A DNA stretch of 30,495 nucleotides from Planctomycetota bacterium (lineage in GTDB: Bacteria > Planctomycetota > Phycisphaerae > Sedimentisphaerales > Anaerohalosphaeraceae). Under the pieces are notes generated by a model. The model had not been told where the DNA came from. It saw only the letters and a program-made list of their open reading frames with translations, and did no database searches. Both the position numbers and the translations under genes were made by a program. The stretch is from contig DAOVVQ010000006.1 of NCBI GenBank assembly GCA_030637065.1, positions 1 to 30,495 on the forward strand, read 5' to 3'. Of the stretch, positions 7,909-16,536 are shown piece by piece. Each line of letters opens with the position of its first letter. Position 1 is the first letter of the stretch.

Positions 7909-8333
7909 ATATCTTGATAGTATGCACAAATCGACAGAGGCGCAAAGAATCTATTTGGCGTCAACTCGAAGAAGTCTTCGGCGTCAAGAGTACGCAGCCC
8001 GATGCTATTAATCCCAAGAAAACTTACGACGTCGCAATTGCCGCTGGGTTAGTAGGATCGGCGGTGGCAGGTCGATGGGTAAGCCGTGGTGACAAGACCC
8101 TGGCTGAAATCATCGCAGAGGTCAACGGCGAATCGTCAACGCCCCTGGTTGACCCTGGAAATGCGCCTGTCGATCCCGACGAAGACACCCCATCGGTAGC
8201 GACCGGCAATGTCATCACCATGTCAAAGGCCGCAGGCGAACTGATTGATAAGCACGACCTGAACCCTGCTGAAATCCCTTTTCGCGGTCCGAAGATCACG
8301 AAACCAGACGTCGAGGCATTTTTACAGCAATGA
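7905..8333 (+). CDS. small protein with C-terminal peripheral-subunit-binding (E3-binding-like) domain
   Basis: A 142-residue protein with coupled ATGA overlaps on both sides (7905 and 8330). Residues 1-75 look like a short alpha/beta domain (MNILIVCTNRQRR start). Residues 76-102 are an acidic, proline-rich linker. Residues 105-140 match the peripheral subunit-binding domain pattern of 2-oxoacid dehydrogenase E2 proteins: SKAAGELIDKHDLNP, then a G, then ITKPDVEAFL. In E2 enzymes this two-helix domain docks a partner enzyme; small phage proteins with such modules may use it for protein docking. Between two glycosyltransferase-like genes it could be an adaptor. The domain call is moderate; the function is inferred. 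Confidence 0.6.
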   Translation: MNILIVCTNRQRRKESIWRQLEEVFGVKSTQPDAINPKKTYDVAIAAGLVGSAVAGRWVSRGDKTLAEIIAEVNGESSTPLVDPGNAPVDPDEDTPSVATGNVITMSKAAGELIDKHDLNPAEIPFRGPKITKPDVEAFLQQ

Positions 8334-9181
8334 AAATAGGCTGCGCAATCCCGAATCGCGACATGCGAGGCGATACGCCAAGCAAAGCTATTTATGATGG
8401 CTTATGTCGATGTGGCTATGATATTAGCCTTGTTTCATATAAAGACGGGTGGCCGTTCGGAAGTAAAGAGTTGGATTATATCTACCTCTGGAATGGCAGA
8501 GGACGGGTGCGCGAGTTGATCGTCAACGAGGCTCGTAAGCGTGGCGTGGGTACGATAATCGCAGAGCACGGCTTCTTTAATCGAATGAGCTACACTCAGA
8601 TCGATCTCGAAGGTTTCAATCATACAGCATCATGGGCGAATGATATCCACACTATCCACGGTGGCGAGAAACGCTTCTTCAAGGCCTTCGGATCAAAGCC
8701 TGCTGCGCAACATGGCCGCGAAGATGGCTACGTACTTATCCTGGGTCAAGTGCCGACCGATGCTCAACTGGAAGATTCAGAAATCCACCATATCGACGTC
8801 CTTGGTCCGTTGGTCAGAGACGCGCTTCCGAGCAAAACTCAAATCAGAGTCAGGCAGCATCCGGATATTAAAGCTTCTGCCAGGTCGCTCGAAGATGATA
8901 TTCGCAATGCCCGGTTTTGTGTGACGATCAATAGTAACGCTGGCAATATCGCAATCGCTGCAGGCTTGCCCGTACTTGCTTTTGGCCCGTCGTTGTACGG
9001 TAACTACGGGGTGGCGAAAGAGACTTGCGTAGCAACCCTCGGGGAAGACCTTGAATTGATGCTGTACGGATGGCACCCGAATCAGGGCGATGCTGTTCAT
9101 TACCTCCAGGCGTTGGCGGCAAGGCAGTGGAATAAGGCCGAACTTCGCGAGGGGTCGGTTTTGAAAAGGATACTTGAATAA
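8330..9181 (+). CDS. GT-B-like glycosyltransferase, capsule-synthesis (KpsC/KpsS-like) family candidate
   Basis: A 283-residue protein starting in an ATGA overlap. An AEHGFFNR segment near residues 80-90, a basic 'RVRQHPD' strand-turn near 170-176, and the C-terminal segment from about 197 (VTINSNAGNIAIAAGLPVLA, then FGPSLYGN) resemble the nucleotide-sugar-binding half of capsule polysaccharide (Kdo) transferases. In those, an HP motif and a conserved S/N in 'vtvnS..glEAl..G.pV...G..fY' line the donor site. The next gene starts directly after its stop. Probably adds sugar in a pathway with the gene at 7243. No signal peptide, so cytoplasmic. Confidence 0.6.
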   Translation: MKIGCAIPNRDMRGDTPSKAIYDGLCRCGYDISLVSYKDGWPFGSKELDYIYLWNGRGRVRELIVNEARKRGVGTIIAEHGFFNRMSYTQIDLEGFNHTASWANDIHTIHGGEKRFFKAFGSKPAAQHGREDGYVLILGQVPTDAQLEDSEIHHIDVLGPLVRDALPSKTQIRVRQHPDIKASARSLEDDIRNARFCVTINSNAGNIAIAAGLPVLAFGPSLYGNYGVAKETCVATLGEDLELMLYGWHPNQGDAVHYLQALAARQWNKAELREGSVLKRILE

Positions 9182-9979
9182 ATGTCTGCTATATTCGACT
9201 ACATAATTGCATACGAAGACCGGGATTCCTTGCACACTTCCAGGTGGAAGATTACCGGCGTTGACACGCGAGACCCCGGTAACACCGAACGAGGTTGGCT
9301 TTGGATGAGCACGGTCGATGTATCCAACGCCGTCACTGTCTCGCTCTTCAAAGACGCTGCTGGGTCCAGTAAAGTAATGGAGGGCACTGGCGACATTTCC
9401 GGCATTGCCGACGCTGCGGTCAAGGTTACACTTGCAGAGGCTAGCTTGTCAGGGTTGTCCGGGGAGATGTATCTCGAAGATTACGACGACGATACAACGC
9501 TTGTCCCCGTCCTTGTAACGCTATGCATAGATGCTGACCTGTCTGAGCACTGGTACGATATCGACACATTACCGAGCGACATATATTCAGCTACGAATGG
9601 GATGGATATCCATTGCGCAGCAGCGACAAAGTGGGCTTTGTTGCAAGCGTCGCAAAAATTCTCGGACGAACTTGGTGGGCACGGAGGCCCTGAAGACCGG
9701 AGATTGTCTTCCGCAACCCGTCTTGTGCCGGACTTTAGGCGCATCGTAGTACCAGATCAGTTGAAAGAAATCGCAACTCTCAGAGCAATAGGACTTGCTC
9801 TTGGATCTGCCCATCAGCGGCATGAAGACACCATGTATTCCACGCTGTCAGATAAGTATGCAGAAATGCTGAAAGACGCTTTGGATTCGATGAATTTGAC
9901 TTTCAACGTCACGCCGGATACGAATGACGACGCTGATATGTCAGCAAACACCGCGACGATACACCCAACGAGATTATGA
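9182..9979 (+). CDS. head-tail connector/adaptor candidate
   Basis: A 265-residue protein beginning immediately after the previous stop. The N-terminal ~110 residues are beta-rich and acidic. The C-terminal ~70 residues (from about 195) contain helices with 'LKEIATLRAIGLALGSAHQR' and a conserved-looking Y-x-x-M-L-K-D helix. This resembles gp6/gp15-type head-tail adaptor proteins that sit under the portal. The fused N-terminal beta region would be unusual for that family. Position after the capsid genes and before the tail-completion gene supports a neck role. Confidence 0.55.
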   Translation: MSAIFDYIIAYEDRDSLHTSRWKITGVDTRDPGNTERGWLWMSTVDVSNAVTVSLFKDAAGSSKVMEGTGDISGIADAAVKVTLAEASLSGLSGEMYLEDYDDDTTLVPVLVTLCIDADLSEHWYDIDTLPSDIYSATNGMDIHCAAATKWALLQASQKFSDELGGHGGPEDRRLSSATRLVPDFRRIVVPDQLKEIATLRAIGLALGSAHQRHEDTMYSTLSDKYAEMLKDALDSMNLTFNVTPDTNDDADMSANTATIHPTRL

Positions 9980-9980
9980 A

Positions 9981-10508
9981 ATGGCCAAGCAATATAAAGT
10001 AACTGGCTTCAAAGAGCTTTATCGCGATCTTGACAAGATCGTCTCGACCACGCTTTTCGCTAAATACATGGCTGATGTCGAAAACAGAAAGCACCTCCTG
10101 GCGATGGCGATCATCTTTCAGGGCACATCTGGCATAGGGCCTGAAGGTAAACCGTATCAGGCTTACTCACCTGCCTATAAAACCAAGAAAGACAAGGCCG
10201 GGCATAGAGGCAAGTGGCTTCGTGGTATTGGCCGCGGCAAAGACGAGGGGATGTTATCGATCCCTAACTTCAAAGCTTCGTCAACTGGTACAGGCGTCAA
10301 ATCGACTAACGGAAAAATGCTTTTGAAGTGGAAAAATAGCAGTCGCGAGATGACCAACTATGCACACTTTCACAACTGGGGCGATGGTAAGATACCCCAA
10401 CGTGAATGGATGCATCTGTATACAAAAATCGGCGAAAAGGCTGTAAATAGCCTGCTCCAAGAGGCCGGTGACATGATGGCCGCTGATTTCCAGGCAGGCA
10501 CTCTTTAA
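9981..10508 (+). CDS. HK97 gp10-like / phage virion morphogenesis protein
   Basis: A 175-residue basic protein from ATG 9981, 1 nt after the previous stop. It has an N-terminal helix, a central region with the 'GP.GKPYQAYSPAYKTKK' pattern, and a C-terminal 'GDGKIPQREWMHLY' segment followed by an amphipathic helix. This pattern (HxGxx-IPxRxF/W-helix) is typical of the gpG-like/virion-morphogenesis and HK97 gp10-like neck or tail-completion proteins. These close the head-tail interface. Order adaptor, this gene, tail terminator fits. An upstream in-frame ATG (9924) lies within the previous gene and is unlikely. Confidence 0.7.
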   Translation: MAKQYKVTGFKELYRDLDKIVSTTLFAKYMADVENRKHLLAMAIIFQGTSGIGPEGKPYQAYSPAYKTKKDKAGHRGKWLRGIGRGKDEGMLSIPNFKASSTGTGVKSTNGKMLLKWKNSSREMTNYAHFHNWGDGKIPQREWMHLYTKIGEKAVNSLLQEAGDMMAADFQAGTL

Positions 10509-10516
10509 GGCACACC

Positions 10517-11011
10517 ATGGCTGAAATCGTAGCGAATAATATCGAAGGCGGTATCATAACCGACCTGTACGATGCGTTAAATGGCGCCACTATCAGCGGC
10601 GTCAAGTTCTTCGACGTAGTATCAATCCGAGCGTCGGAAGAGTCTGCGGCTGGCACAAAGCTTCTATCCCCGAGAATAGCTATGGTTATATGTAACGAGA
10701 TAACCGAAGCTCACGCATCGGAACTGAAGCGAGCGGGTCAGGTGTCGGTGACGATATTTGTTGCCTTCCGAGGCGATAACGAGGTCGATACTACTGAGGG
10801 CGTCACTCGCTTGATGGCAGGGGCAAGGAACGCCATCGAAGGCAGTCCCCCGTCGGATGCAGAAGCAGTCGGCATAGACGACTCGGAGGACGGATTTCAC
10901 ACGCCGCTAGAGTGGGGCGATATGATATTAAACGACGACAGGGTTCCGTGGCTGATTGCTACGATTCCGTTGATGGTAAATTTTACGACGCAAAGCCCCA
11001 CAGTTCATTAG
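10517..11011 (+). CDS. tail terminator-like protein (Gp37-like)
   Basis: A 164-residue acidic alpha/beta protein whose place (after the gp10-like gene, before the tube candidate) is that of the tail terminator, the ring that caps the finished tail tube. The central strand-rich segment 'AGQVSVTIFVAFRG' and the helical 'GVTRLMAGARNAIEG' are reminiscent of the Gp37/tail-terminator fold (beta-sheet flanked by helices). No diagnostic motif is visible; the call is mostly positional. Confidence 0.55.
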   Translation: MAEIVANNIEGGIITDLYDALNGATISGVKFFDVVSIRASEESAAGTKLLSPRIAMVICNEITEAHASELKRAGQVSVTIFVAFRGDNEVDTTEGVTRLMAGARNAIEGSPPSDAEAVGIDDSEDGFHTPLEWGDMILNDDRVPWLIATIPLMVNFTTQSPTVH

Positions 11012-11022
11012 GAGAATAGATC

Positions 11023-11406
11023 ATGGCAGAAACAGTATTTTACGACGTACACACAGCCTTGTACGACATCGTAGCCCTTGATGGCGCTATCAGAGTTGGA
11101 GTCAACGACCCGTCTATCGCAACCGGTATGCGCGGCGATGCTGGCGAATATACTCAATACAATATCGACGCCGGATATGTCGATGGCGTTGTTACCTTCA
11201 AGGACGTGGTCGTTGCGGGCTTGTTCGCGAACAAGCACGAGGAGGATGATTTGACCGTCCGGGTCAAAAATCATCTTGGCGTGCTTTATCTTATGACATT
11301 CACGAGCATAAATTCCGCAGGCATTTCGGCAATGTTCGCAACGCCTGCTGAACCAGTTTCGGTTGCGTTTAAAGCCCAGGCCTTTACTTTGGCTGCTGTA
11401 GTATAA
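11023..11406 (+). CDS. tail tube (major tail) protein candidate
   Basis: A 127-residue acidic, beta-rich protein with a good ribosome site (AGGAGAA before ATG 11023). It lies between the terminator-like gene and the chaperone-like gene, where the major tail protein is expected. It is short for a tube protein (often 140-250 residues), so a tube made of a minimal beta-barrel, or a different minor tail protein, are both possible. Its stop overlaps the next start (TAATG, 11404-11408). Confidence 0.5.
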   Translation: MAETVFYDVHTALYDIVALDGAIRVGVNDPSIATGMRGDAGEYTQYNIDAGYVDGVVTFKDVVVAGLFANKHEEDDLTVRVKNHLGVLYLMTFTSINSAGISAMFATPAEPVSVAFKAQAFTLAAVV

Positions 11407-11873
11407 TGACAACCGAAGAGTGGTTACAATTTAAGGTTGACCGCCAACGAGATGTTACCGGCGACGTGGTGCATCACACGCTTAGTCCGAAGCTCACTCC
11501 CAACGGCGTCCATTTCCCCAGCCCCCCGCGAAAAGTCCGAGACGATGCTTGCCTTGCCCCGGTATTCAGTGAGGATGGCAAGGTTGAACTGGATATCAAA
11601 CAGCCCCCGGTTGTCCTGGAATGGCCTGAAATCGCTACGGTATTCGCAGGCGCGCCGGTTCGGGTTACTGTCGAATGCGATCAGGGCCATATCCACGAAG
11701 CTGAAATCGAAGATATGGCAGAGCATCTTGAGTACTTTATATCATGCTGTGAGCTTGCTGGCCGGGCGTTGCGAGAACAGTATAGCCTTTCAGCTGACGA
11801 TCTAACCTTGATGCTGGCCCCGGGCGACGGTAACGCTTTGTGGATAGCCCAACTAATCGATTGGTGTGCGTAG
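11406..11873 (+). CDS. tail assembly chaperone candidate
   Basis: A 155-residue protein directly before the tape measure gene, the position of the tail assembly chaperone (lambda gpG/gpGT). The N-terminal third is polar. The C-terminal ~50 residues are helical and acidic (EDMAEHLEYFISCCELAGRA), as in chaperones that bind the tape measure. No slippery heptamer with a convincing -1 extension was noticed, and the tape measure ATG follows the TAG stop immediately, so the usual frameshifted pair seems absent or unnecessary. Positional call. Confidence 0.5.
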   Translation: MTTEEWLQFKVDRQRDVTGDVVHHTLSPKLTPNGVHFPSPPRKVRDDACLAPVFSEDGKVELDIKQPPVVLEWPEIATVFAGAPVRVTVECDQGHIHEAEIEDMAEHLEYFISCCELAGRALREQYSLSADDLTLMLAPGDGNALWIAQLIDWCA

Positions 11874-13697
11874 ATGGCTAGAACCCCCCTGACAATTACG
11901 CTTGGCCTGAAGGCGACGCGGGCGGTCTCGAATGCCCGGAAGGCCAAGAAAGGCCTGAAGGATATTGAGAAAGGTGCCAAGGGCGCAGGCACAGAGCTTG
12001 GTGAGGCCGACGAAAAGACTAAAAGCTTCGGTAAAAGCCTGCTTGCGCTCGGCGGCGGGGCCATAGCTTTTGTTGCGATAACAGCAGCGGTCAAGGGTAT
12101 GATTGGATCACTAGAGCGAGCCCTCGAACTTAAACAAGAGTTGACAAGATCTGCGATAACCACTATTGGCGGAACGGCGGGATTCGCATCTCAGTTCGGG
12201 TTAACCGAAACGCAGGCAAGTAAGAGCCTGGGTGATATTTCTGTCGCAGGTGCAGCCGGTGGCGGCAGGCTTGAGGGTATTGGTGGGCTTGGTGTTTCGC
12301 TTGGGTCTGCTGGGGTGATAGATAAAAAAGATTTTGTTGGCGGCAAACTTAATGACGCCGCTTCCGGGATGATGGCTCAGATGGTCCTTTTTGGCCAACA
12401 CAAACAAATTAACGATGAAGCATTAAGTCAGATGGGCAAGCTTACTGCAAAGATGTTTGCCGACCAAGGTTTGAGGCCGAACGCGGAAAATACAAATAAG
12501 GTTTTAGGCCAATTATTTGAAGCATATTCACAATCTGAATCTTCAAACTGGTCTCAGTTTTTCGCCAGCATAACTACGGCCGTTTCGCCTGCTATGGGCG
12601 AAACGGTAGGTGCATCTGACGCAGTGGCGTGGTTTGCGGCCTTGCAAAAGCTTGAGCCTACTGAGAGGCTTGGAGCAAGTACGGTCAAAGAAGTTATCAC
12701 CCAAACTTTCGGAAATGCAAAAGTAAGAGAATGGTACGGGGATGAGTGGTACGCTGATAAACGAAGCGGGGCACTACTTTCTAATATCATCGAAAGGTTC
12801 GCGGGCTTAGACGACCGTGAGCTTGATACCGCTTTTGGCGAATTGGATATTACCGGAACGCAATCTTCACGTATCAAGAAATTCATCTCACAACGAGGTA
12901 AGCAAGCCGAGATACTTACAGCGATGAATACCCGAACTGGGGTTGAGGTTAGTGAAAGCCTGGAAAGATTTAGACTAGGGCCGCGAGGACAGAGGCAGAC
13001 AACTGAATCTAAAATAGAACTTGATGAAACTAGAGAGGGGCTTGAACGTGCTTCTATCGCATCGCTCATAAAGCTGGCAGATGCAAGGAATCGCGAGGAG
13101 GAAAGAAACTCCCCTGTATCGAATTTCCTCAGAACATCAGTTCAATTTAGAAGCGCAGAGCTATCATACTCTGTTAATAAATTACTAGAGGATGCTGATG
13201 TTTTTGACGATTTGTCGCCAGGCGAAGGCTTTGACAGTATCTTGTATGACGGCAACTCGAAGATTGCTTTCCGGGAGACTTATCGCAACCCCGAATACAC
13301 AACATTTAGCGGACGAAAGCAGTTTCTGGAAAGGAACGTTTCGCTTGAAGATATGGCTGCAAGATACCCTAAGATTATCCCCACGCTCTTTCCGGTGACT
13401 CGCGGGGTCAGTCCTGCACTTTATGATATTTCTCCGACAGGCATTTCGTACAGAAATAAAGCCGCCGTGTTGCGATATTTTGAAGAAAGAGTAAAGGAAA
13501 TCAAAGAAGGCCGCCCTCCGAAATGGTGGGACCGGTCAACCTCAGCACCTCCGACAATAAACACAACAAGTATCGCGGTCCAAAACATCCACATAAACGA
13601 CCGGTACGACCAGGCATACCATCGCTGGTTTGAGTCAGAGCAATCATCACCTCTATCCGGTAGGCACAGTTCGCAAGCCGCAGGGGGTTTAGAATGA
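11874..13697 (+). CDS. tail tape measure protein
   Basis: A 607-residue protein, the longest of the tail core. It has a basic, helical N-terminus, a hydrophobic segment at about 55-78 (SLLALGGGAIAFVAITAAVK) that may enter the host membrane during DNA injection, and long charged helices further on. The tape measure sets tail length; using the general ~0.15 nm per residue rule, 607 residues would imply a tail of roughly 90 nm. The C-terminal ~200 residues are more mixed and may be a folded domain. It overlaps the next gene by 4 bp (ATGA). Confidence 0.8.
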   Translation: MARTPLTITLGLKATRAVSNARKAKKGLKDIEKGAKGAGTELGEADEKTKSFGKSLLALGGGAIAFVAITAAVKGMIGSLERALELKQELTRSAITTIGGTAGFASQFGLTETQASKSLGDISVAGAAGGGRLEGIGGLGVSLGSAGVIDKKDFVGGKLNDAASGMMAQMVLFGQHKQINDEALSQMGKLTAKMFADQGLRPNAENTNKVLGQLFEAYSQSESSNWSQFFASITTAVSPAMGETVGASDAVAWFAALQKLEPTERLGASTVKEVITQTFGNAKVREWYGDEWYADKRSGALLSNIIERFAGLDDRELDTAFGELDITGTQSSRIKKFISQRGKQAEILTAMNTRTGVEVSESLERFRLGPRGQRQTTESKIELDETREGLERASIASLIKLADARNREEERNSPVSNFLRTSVQFRSAELSYSVNKLLEDADVFDDLSPGEGFDSILYDGNSKIAFRETYRNPEYTTFSGRKQFLERNVSLEDMAARYPKIIPTLFPVTRGVSPALYDISPTGISYRNKAAVLRYFEERVKEIKEGRPPKWWDRSTSAPPTINTTSIAVQNIHINDRYDQAYHRWFESEQSSPLSGRHSSQAAGGLE

Positions 13698-14104
13698 GCC
13701 AGCCTGCATTTCTCGGAGATGATTTAACCACTCGCGGCGGTAGGGTCGATGGCGGGTCAAAAGAGGCGCGGTTTACTGCCGGGAAAATGCCCGGCGTAGA
13801 TGGCACATATATCCAGCAGTTCGGCCTGGGTGCGACTGGCTACAGTGTAACCGGCCAGCTTGAAGCCGCTGCGAAAGCGACGACTGAGCTTGCCACCGAA
13901 GACCTTGAATTGAACATAGCAACTTTCAAAACATACATAAATGCAGCACCATCTACATTATCAGGCACAGCGCCGTTGCTATCTTACGATAACTGCATCC
14001 TACTATCTTACGACAAGGCTGGCCCGATTCTCCACGAGCGAACATCCACGGGCGATTACAAAGCATTCTGCCCCATCGTCGCTACATTTTATAGAACACA
14101 TTAG
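13694..14104 (+). CDS. distal tail-like small structural protein
   Basis: A 136-residue protein starting in an ATGA overlap with the tape measure gene. The N-terminal part has 'GKMPGVDGTYIQQFGLGATG' followed by an alternating 'YSVTGQLEA' strand and a helix. This looks like the small beta-barrel proteins that initiate the tail tip just after the tape measure gene. The C-terminal half is beta-rich. No firm family; the role as distal tail or tip-initiator is inferred from gene order. Confidence 0.45.
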   Translation: MSQPAFLGDDLTTRGGRVDGGSKEARFTAGKMPGVDGTYIQQFGLGATGYSVTGQLEAAAKATTELATEDLELNIATFKTYINAAPSTLSGTAPLLSYDNCILLSYDKAGPILHERTSTGDYKAFCPIVATFYRTH

Positions 14105-14113
14105 GAGTTTGAC

Positions 14114-14728
14114 ATGTCTTTAGTTATAACCGATTCAGACCTGAAAATCGGTATGCCGCGACGCAGCGACTACACAGTCGCGAATACTGGAAGCAAAACC
14201 GTATATATAGTTCTTGATATTACCACTACGGGTTTCGCTGGGACTTCAAGCGAACTTGACGCGATGGCTGATATTACGCTACTGGCGACCGAATCGGTTC
14301 TTGTCGTATCCGCGAATCGCGATATCCTGGCTGTCTGTGCAACTGGCGAATCATCTACGCTACGGTCGCTTGCGGGGGAAATCCTGAGCGACTTTTCTGG
14401 GGACGGGACGATTGCTCCTGGAGTGGTTACGGCAAAAACAGCCTCGTATTCAGTTTTGGCCGCCGATAACAATGTATCATTTACGAACACAGGCGCGTCG
14501 GCTGCGATAGTTTTTACCCTGCCTTCTTCTGGCGCAGGATCATTCACATTCATCGTCGTTGAGGATTTTTCCTTAACAATCACCGCCCAGGGTAGCGACA
14601 TCATCAGGGTAGGTACGGTAGTCACCGGAGCGGCGGGCAGCATTGTAAGCACCGTCGTAGGCTCAGTAATAACACTTCAGAAAATAGACACCGAATGGAC
14701 TTCATTCAGCGTCGTGGAGGGCTGGTAA
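14114..14728 (+). CDS. tail fibre-type protein with repeated N-terminal domain
   Basis: A 204-residue beta-rich protein. Residues 1-90 are clearly related to the N-terminus of the protein at 17491: shared IGMPR, YTV-N-GSKTVY, FAGT--ELDA, LAVCATGE-S-LRS-AGE. The C-terminal half (from about 108, SYSVLAADNNVSFTNTGASA and following) is the T/S/G-rich beta pattern seen at the ends of many phage fibre or appendage proteins. The shared N-terminus is probably the virion-docking module and the C-terminus the exposed part. Its stop overlaps the next start. Confidence 0.6.
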   Translation: MSLVITDSDLKIGMPRRSDYTVANTGSKTVYIVLDITTTGFAGTSSELDAMADITLLATESVLVVSANRDILAVCATGESSTLRSLAGEILSDFSGDGTIAPGVVTAKTASYSVLAADNNVSFTNTGASAAIVFTLPSSGAGSFTFIVVEDFSLTITAQGSDIIRVGTVVTGAAGSIVSTVVGSVITLQKIDTEWTSFSVVEGW

Positions 14729-16536
14729 TGTCTAACTTAGATATGAAAGTTGCGGCAACATTAGATAACGAGATATTTGAGTATGTCCAAGACGAGAATT
14801 TCACATTAACAGGATCAGCAACATATGATGACGGAAAGCATCATGATGGCTTTGTAGCGACAAGCGGAAACGAACTTACGAGGACATTTAGTGCAAGTTT
14901 CGATGCACAGGATGGGTTTGCAGTTGGAATGCATATACAAACTCGCCAAGGATTCACTGACGCGCTTGATGAGTATTTCAATCTGTTTTACCTGTGGGAT
15001 GCCTCTAGCTTAGGCAATGGCTATTTATACGGTCGGCTGGAATACAGGAACTCGCAATCTGTCGATGGTTTTAGAATAGAAACGAGTAACGGTACAGCCG
15101 TTGAGATAGAGTTGCCAGATATGTCATGGGGAGATAATGAGGATCACTCAATAGTTATTACCGGTAAATATGAAACTGCGACTACGGCGGCCAAGATATT
15201 CCTATATATGGATGGACGTCTTATAAAAGGGGTTAGGTTAACAGACTCGGACGAACTGGTCGTTAATGTCAAGCGGTTCAATATTGGTGCAACAAGTTTC
15301 CATACCAACCCTGCAAACTGTAATTTTTCCGATGTCTTTTTGCAGTCGCGATATATCTCCAGCGTCGCAGCTGTCAGGAGGTATCATGAAGAAGGCCTGA
15401 ATCTTGATTGTGTGAATGATGCAACGGTCTTCAATCCTCCAGAGACGCCTGTAGGTCCACTCGTTCCCCGACAGACATCGACGTTTATCGGTATGGACGT
15501 GATGGACTACGATGAAACTACGTCGAAATTATGGGGTACTTCAAGAAGTGACACAGAGCTTTTGCTTAGTTCGACTGATGAGACCGGGGCATCAACTACC
15601 GAAGAGCATGACTTTGGGGCAGGCTTGAGGATAATGTTTGTGCAGGTCGTCAAGGGTGATCTGTTTGTAGCCGTCAGGGTTGACGCAACCGGCGTTACAA
15701 CCCTGTACAAAACTGACCCCGCAAGTCCATCCTTCGGAGCTACTAATGTTCTAACTTTCAACACTCACTACTACCCCCGACCTGGCTGGTCGATGGTTGT
15801 TTGTCGTGACGGATCAATCCTTGTTGCAGAATATTGGGGTCTGGAGGCCGGTGTAGATCCCGCTCAGTTGTATCGTTCTGCAGACTCTGGTGATAACTGG
15901 GCAGCGATAGCGACTGCCACACTGGATTCTGCAAGCTCGCCAGGAAGTCTGGGTATACATTATCACGGGCTTACATATGACCCTTACCGCGAGAGAGTGT
16001 GGGCATGTTGGGGCGACGAAGGTGAGGGCGTCAAGATCAGCGATGATTTTGGTGTAACTTTTACTGACCTCTGGATAGATACTGATACGAATGTGGCTGA
16101 TCAAAGTTGGCAGTGTATTCAAAGCGTCCCTACCCCTAATGGAGTTGTTTTTTGCAGTGATACTTATACTAATCCTTGTATAGCCCACTTTTGGGATGCG
16201 CAATACGATCACGGATGGGATGGTGCATCCCAACAGCGATGGTCGTCTTTAGGCCCGGTATTTCAACCTTTCGATTCAAACATATTCGCCATCCATAAAG
16301 CATCTTCAGGAGTGATCTGGATGCTTGGATTTGGTGAATCACAATCCGACAGAGAATTTACCATATACCTCCTTCGTGATGATGGTAAGCAGCTGGTCTT
16401 GGCGACAGTCCCGATAAGTATCGGCCCCACATTATCCAACTTTGTAGAAACCCCAACTTTCATGTACCAGGGATCAATGCGATTCAACAAGCACCTGGAT
16501 GTCGCTGGAGTACAATCAGCATGGGAGGTGGTGTAA
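14728..16536 (+). CDS. tail protein with lectin-like domain and BNR/Asp-box beta-propeller
   Basis: A 602-residue protein. ATG 14728 is chosen because GGAGG lies 7 nt upstream and the start overlaps the previous stop; an upstream ATG at 14695 lacks this. Residues ~1-225 form a LamG/concanavalin-like beta sandwich (FSASFDAQDGFAVGMHIQTR; later a VFLQSRYISS strand). From ~245 the repeats are propeller-like and include Asp-boxes at 384-391 (SADSGDNW) and 438-445 (SDDFGVTF), as in sialidases and other BNR-repeat proteins. No complete sialidase active site (arginine triad) was traced, so glycan binding is safer than cleavage. Likely receptor-binding tail appendage. Confidence 0.7.
   Translation: MSNLDMKVAATLDNEIFEYVQDENFTLTGSATYDDGKHHDGFVATSGNELTRTFSASFDAQDGFAVGMHIQTRQGFTDALDEYFNLFYLWDASSLGNGYLYGRLEYRNSQSVDGFRIETSNGTAVEIELPDMSWGDNEDHSIVITGKYETATTAAKIFLYMDGRLIKGVRLTDSDELVVNVKRFNIGATSFHTNPANCNFSDVFLQSRYISSVAAVRRYHEEGLNLDCVNDATVFNPPETPVGPLVPRQTSTFIGMDVMDYDETTSKLWGTSRSDTELLLSSTDETGASTTEEHDFGAGLRIMFVQVVKGDLFVAVRVDATGVTTLYKTDPASPSFGATNVLTFNTHYYPRPGWSMVVCRDGSILVAEYWGLEAGVDPAQLYRSADSGDNWAAIATATLDSASSPGSLGIHYHGLTYDPYRERVWACWGDEGEGVKISDDFGVTFTDLWIDTDTNVADQSWQCIQSVPTPNGVVFCSDTYTNPCIAHFWDAQYDHGWDGASQQRWSSLGPVFQPFDSNIFAIHKASSGVIWMLGFGESQSDREFTIYLLRDDGKQLVLATVPISIGPTLSNFVETPTFMYQGSMRFNKHLDVAGVQSAWEVV

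Noticed and set aside
9924..9980. Upstream start at 9924 for the gp10-like gene
   Set aside because: It would overlap the previous gene by more than 50 bp and add a low-complexity leader; ATG 9981 directly follows the previous stop and fits the family length.
11406..11900. Programmed -1 frameshift in the tail chaperone gene
   Set aside because: No convincing slippery heptamer with a meaningful -1 extension was found near the 3' end, and the tape measure gene starts immediately after the stop.
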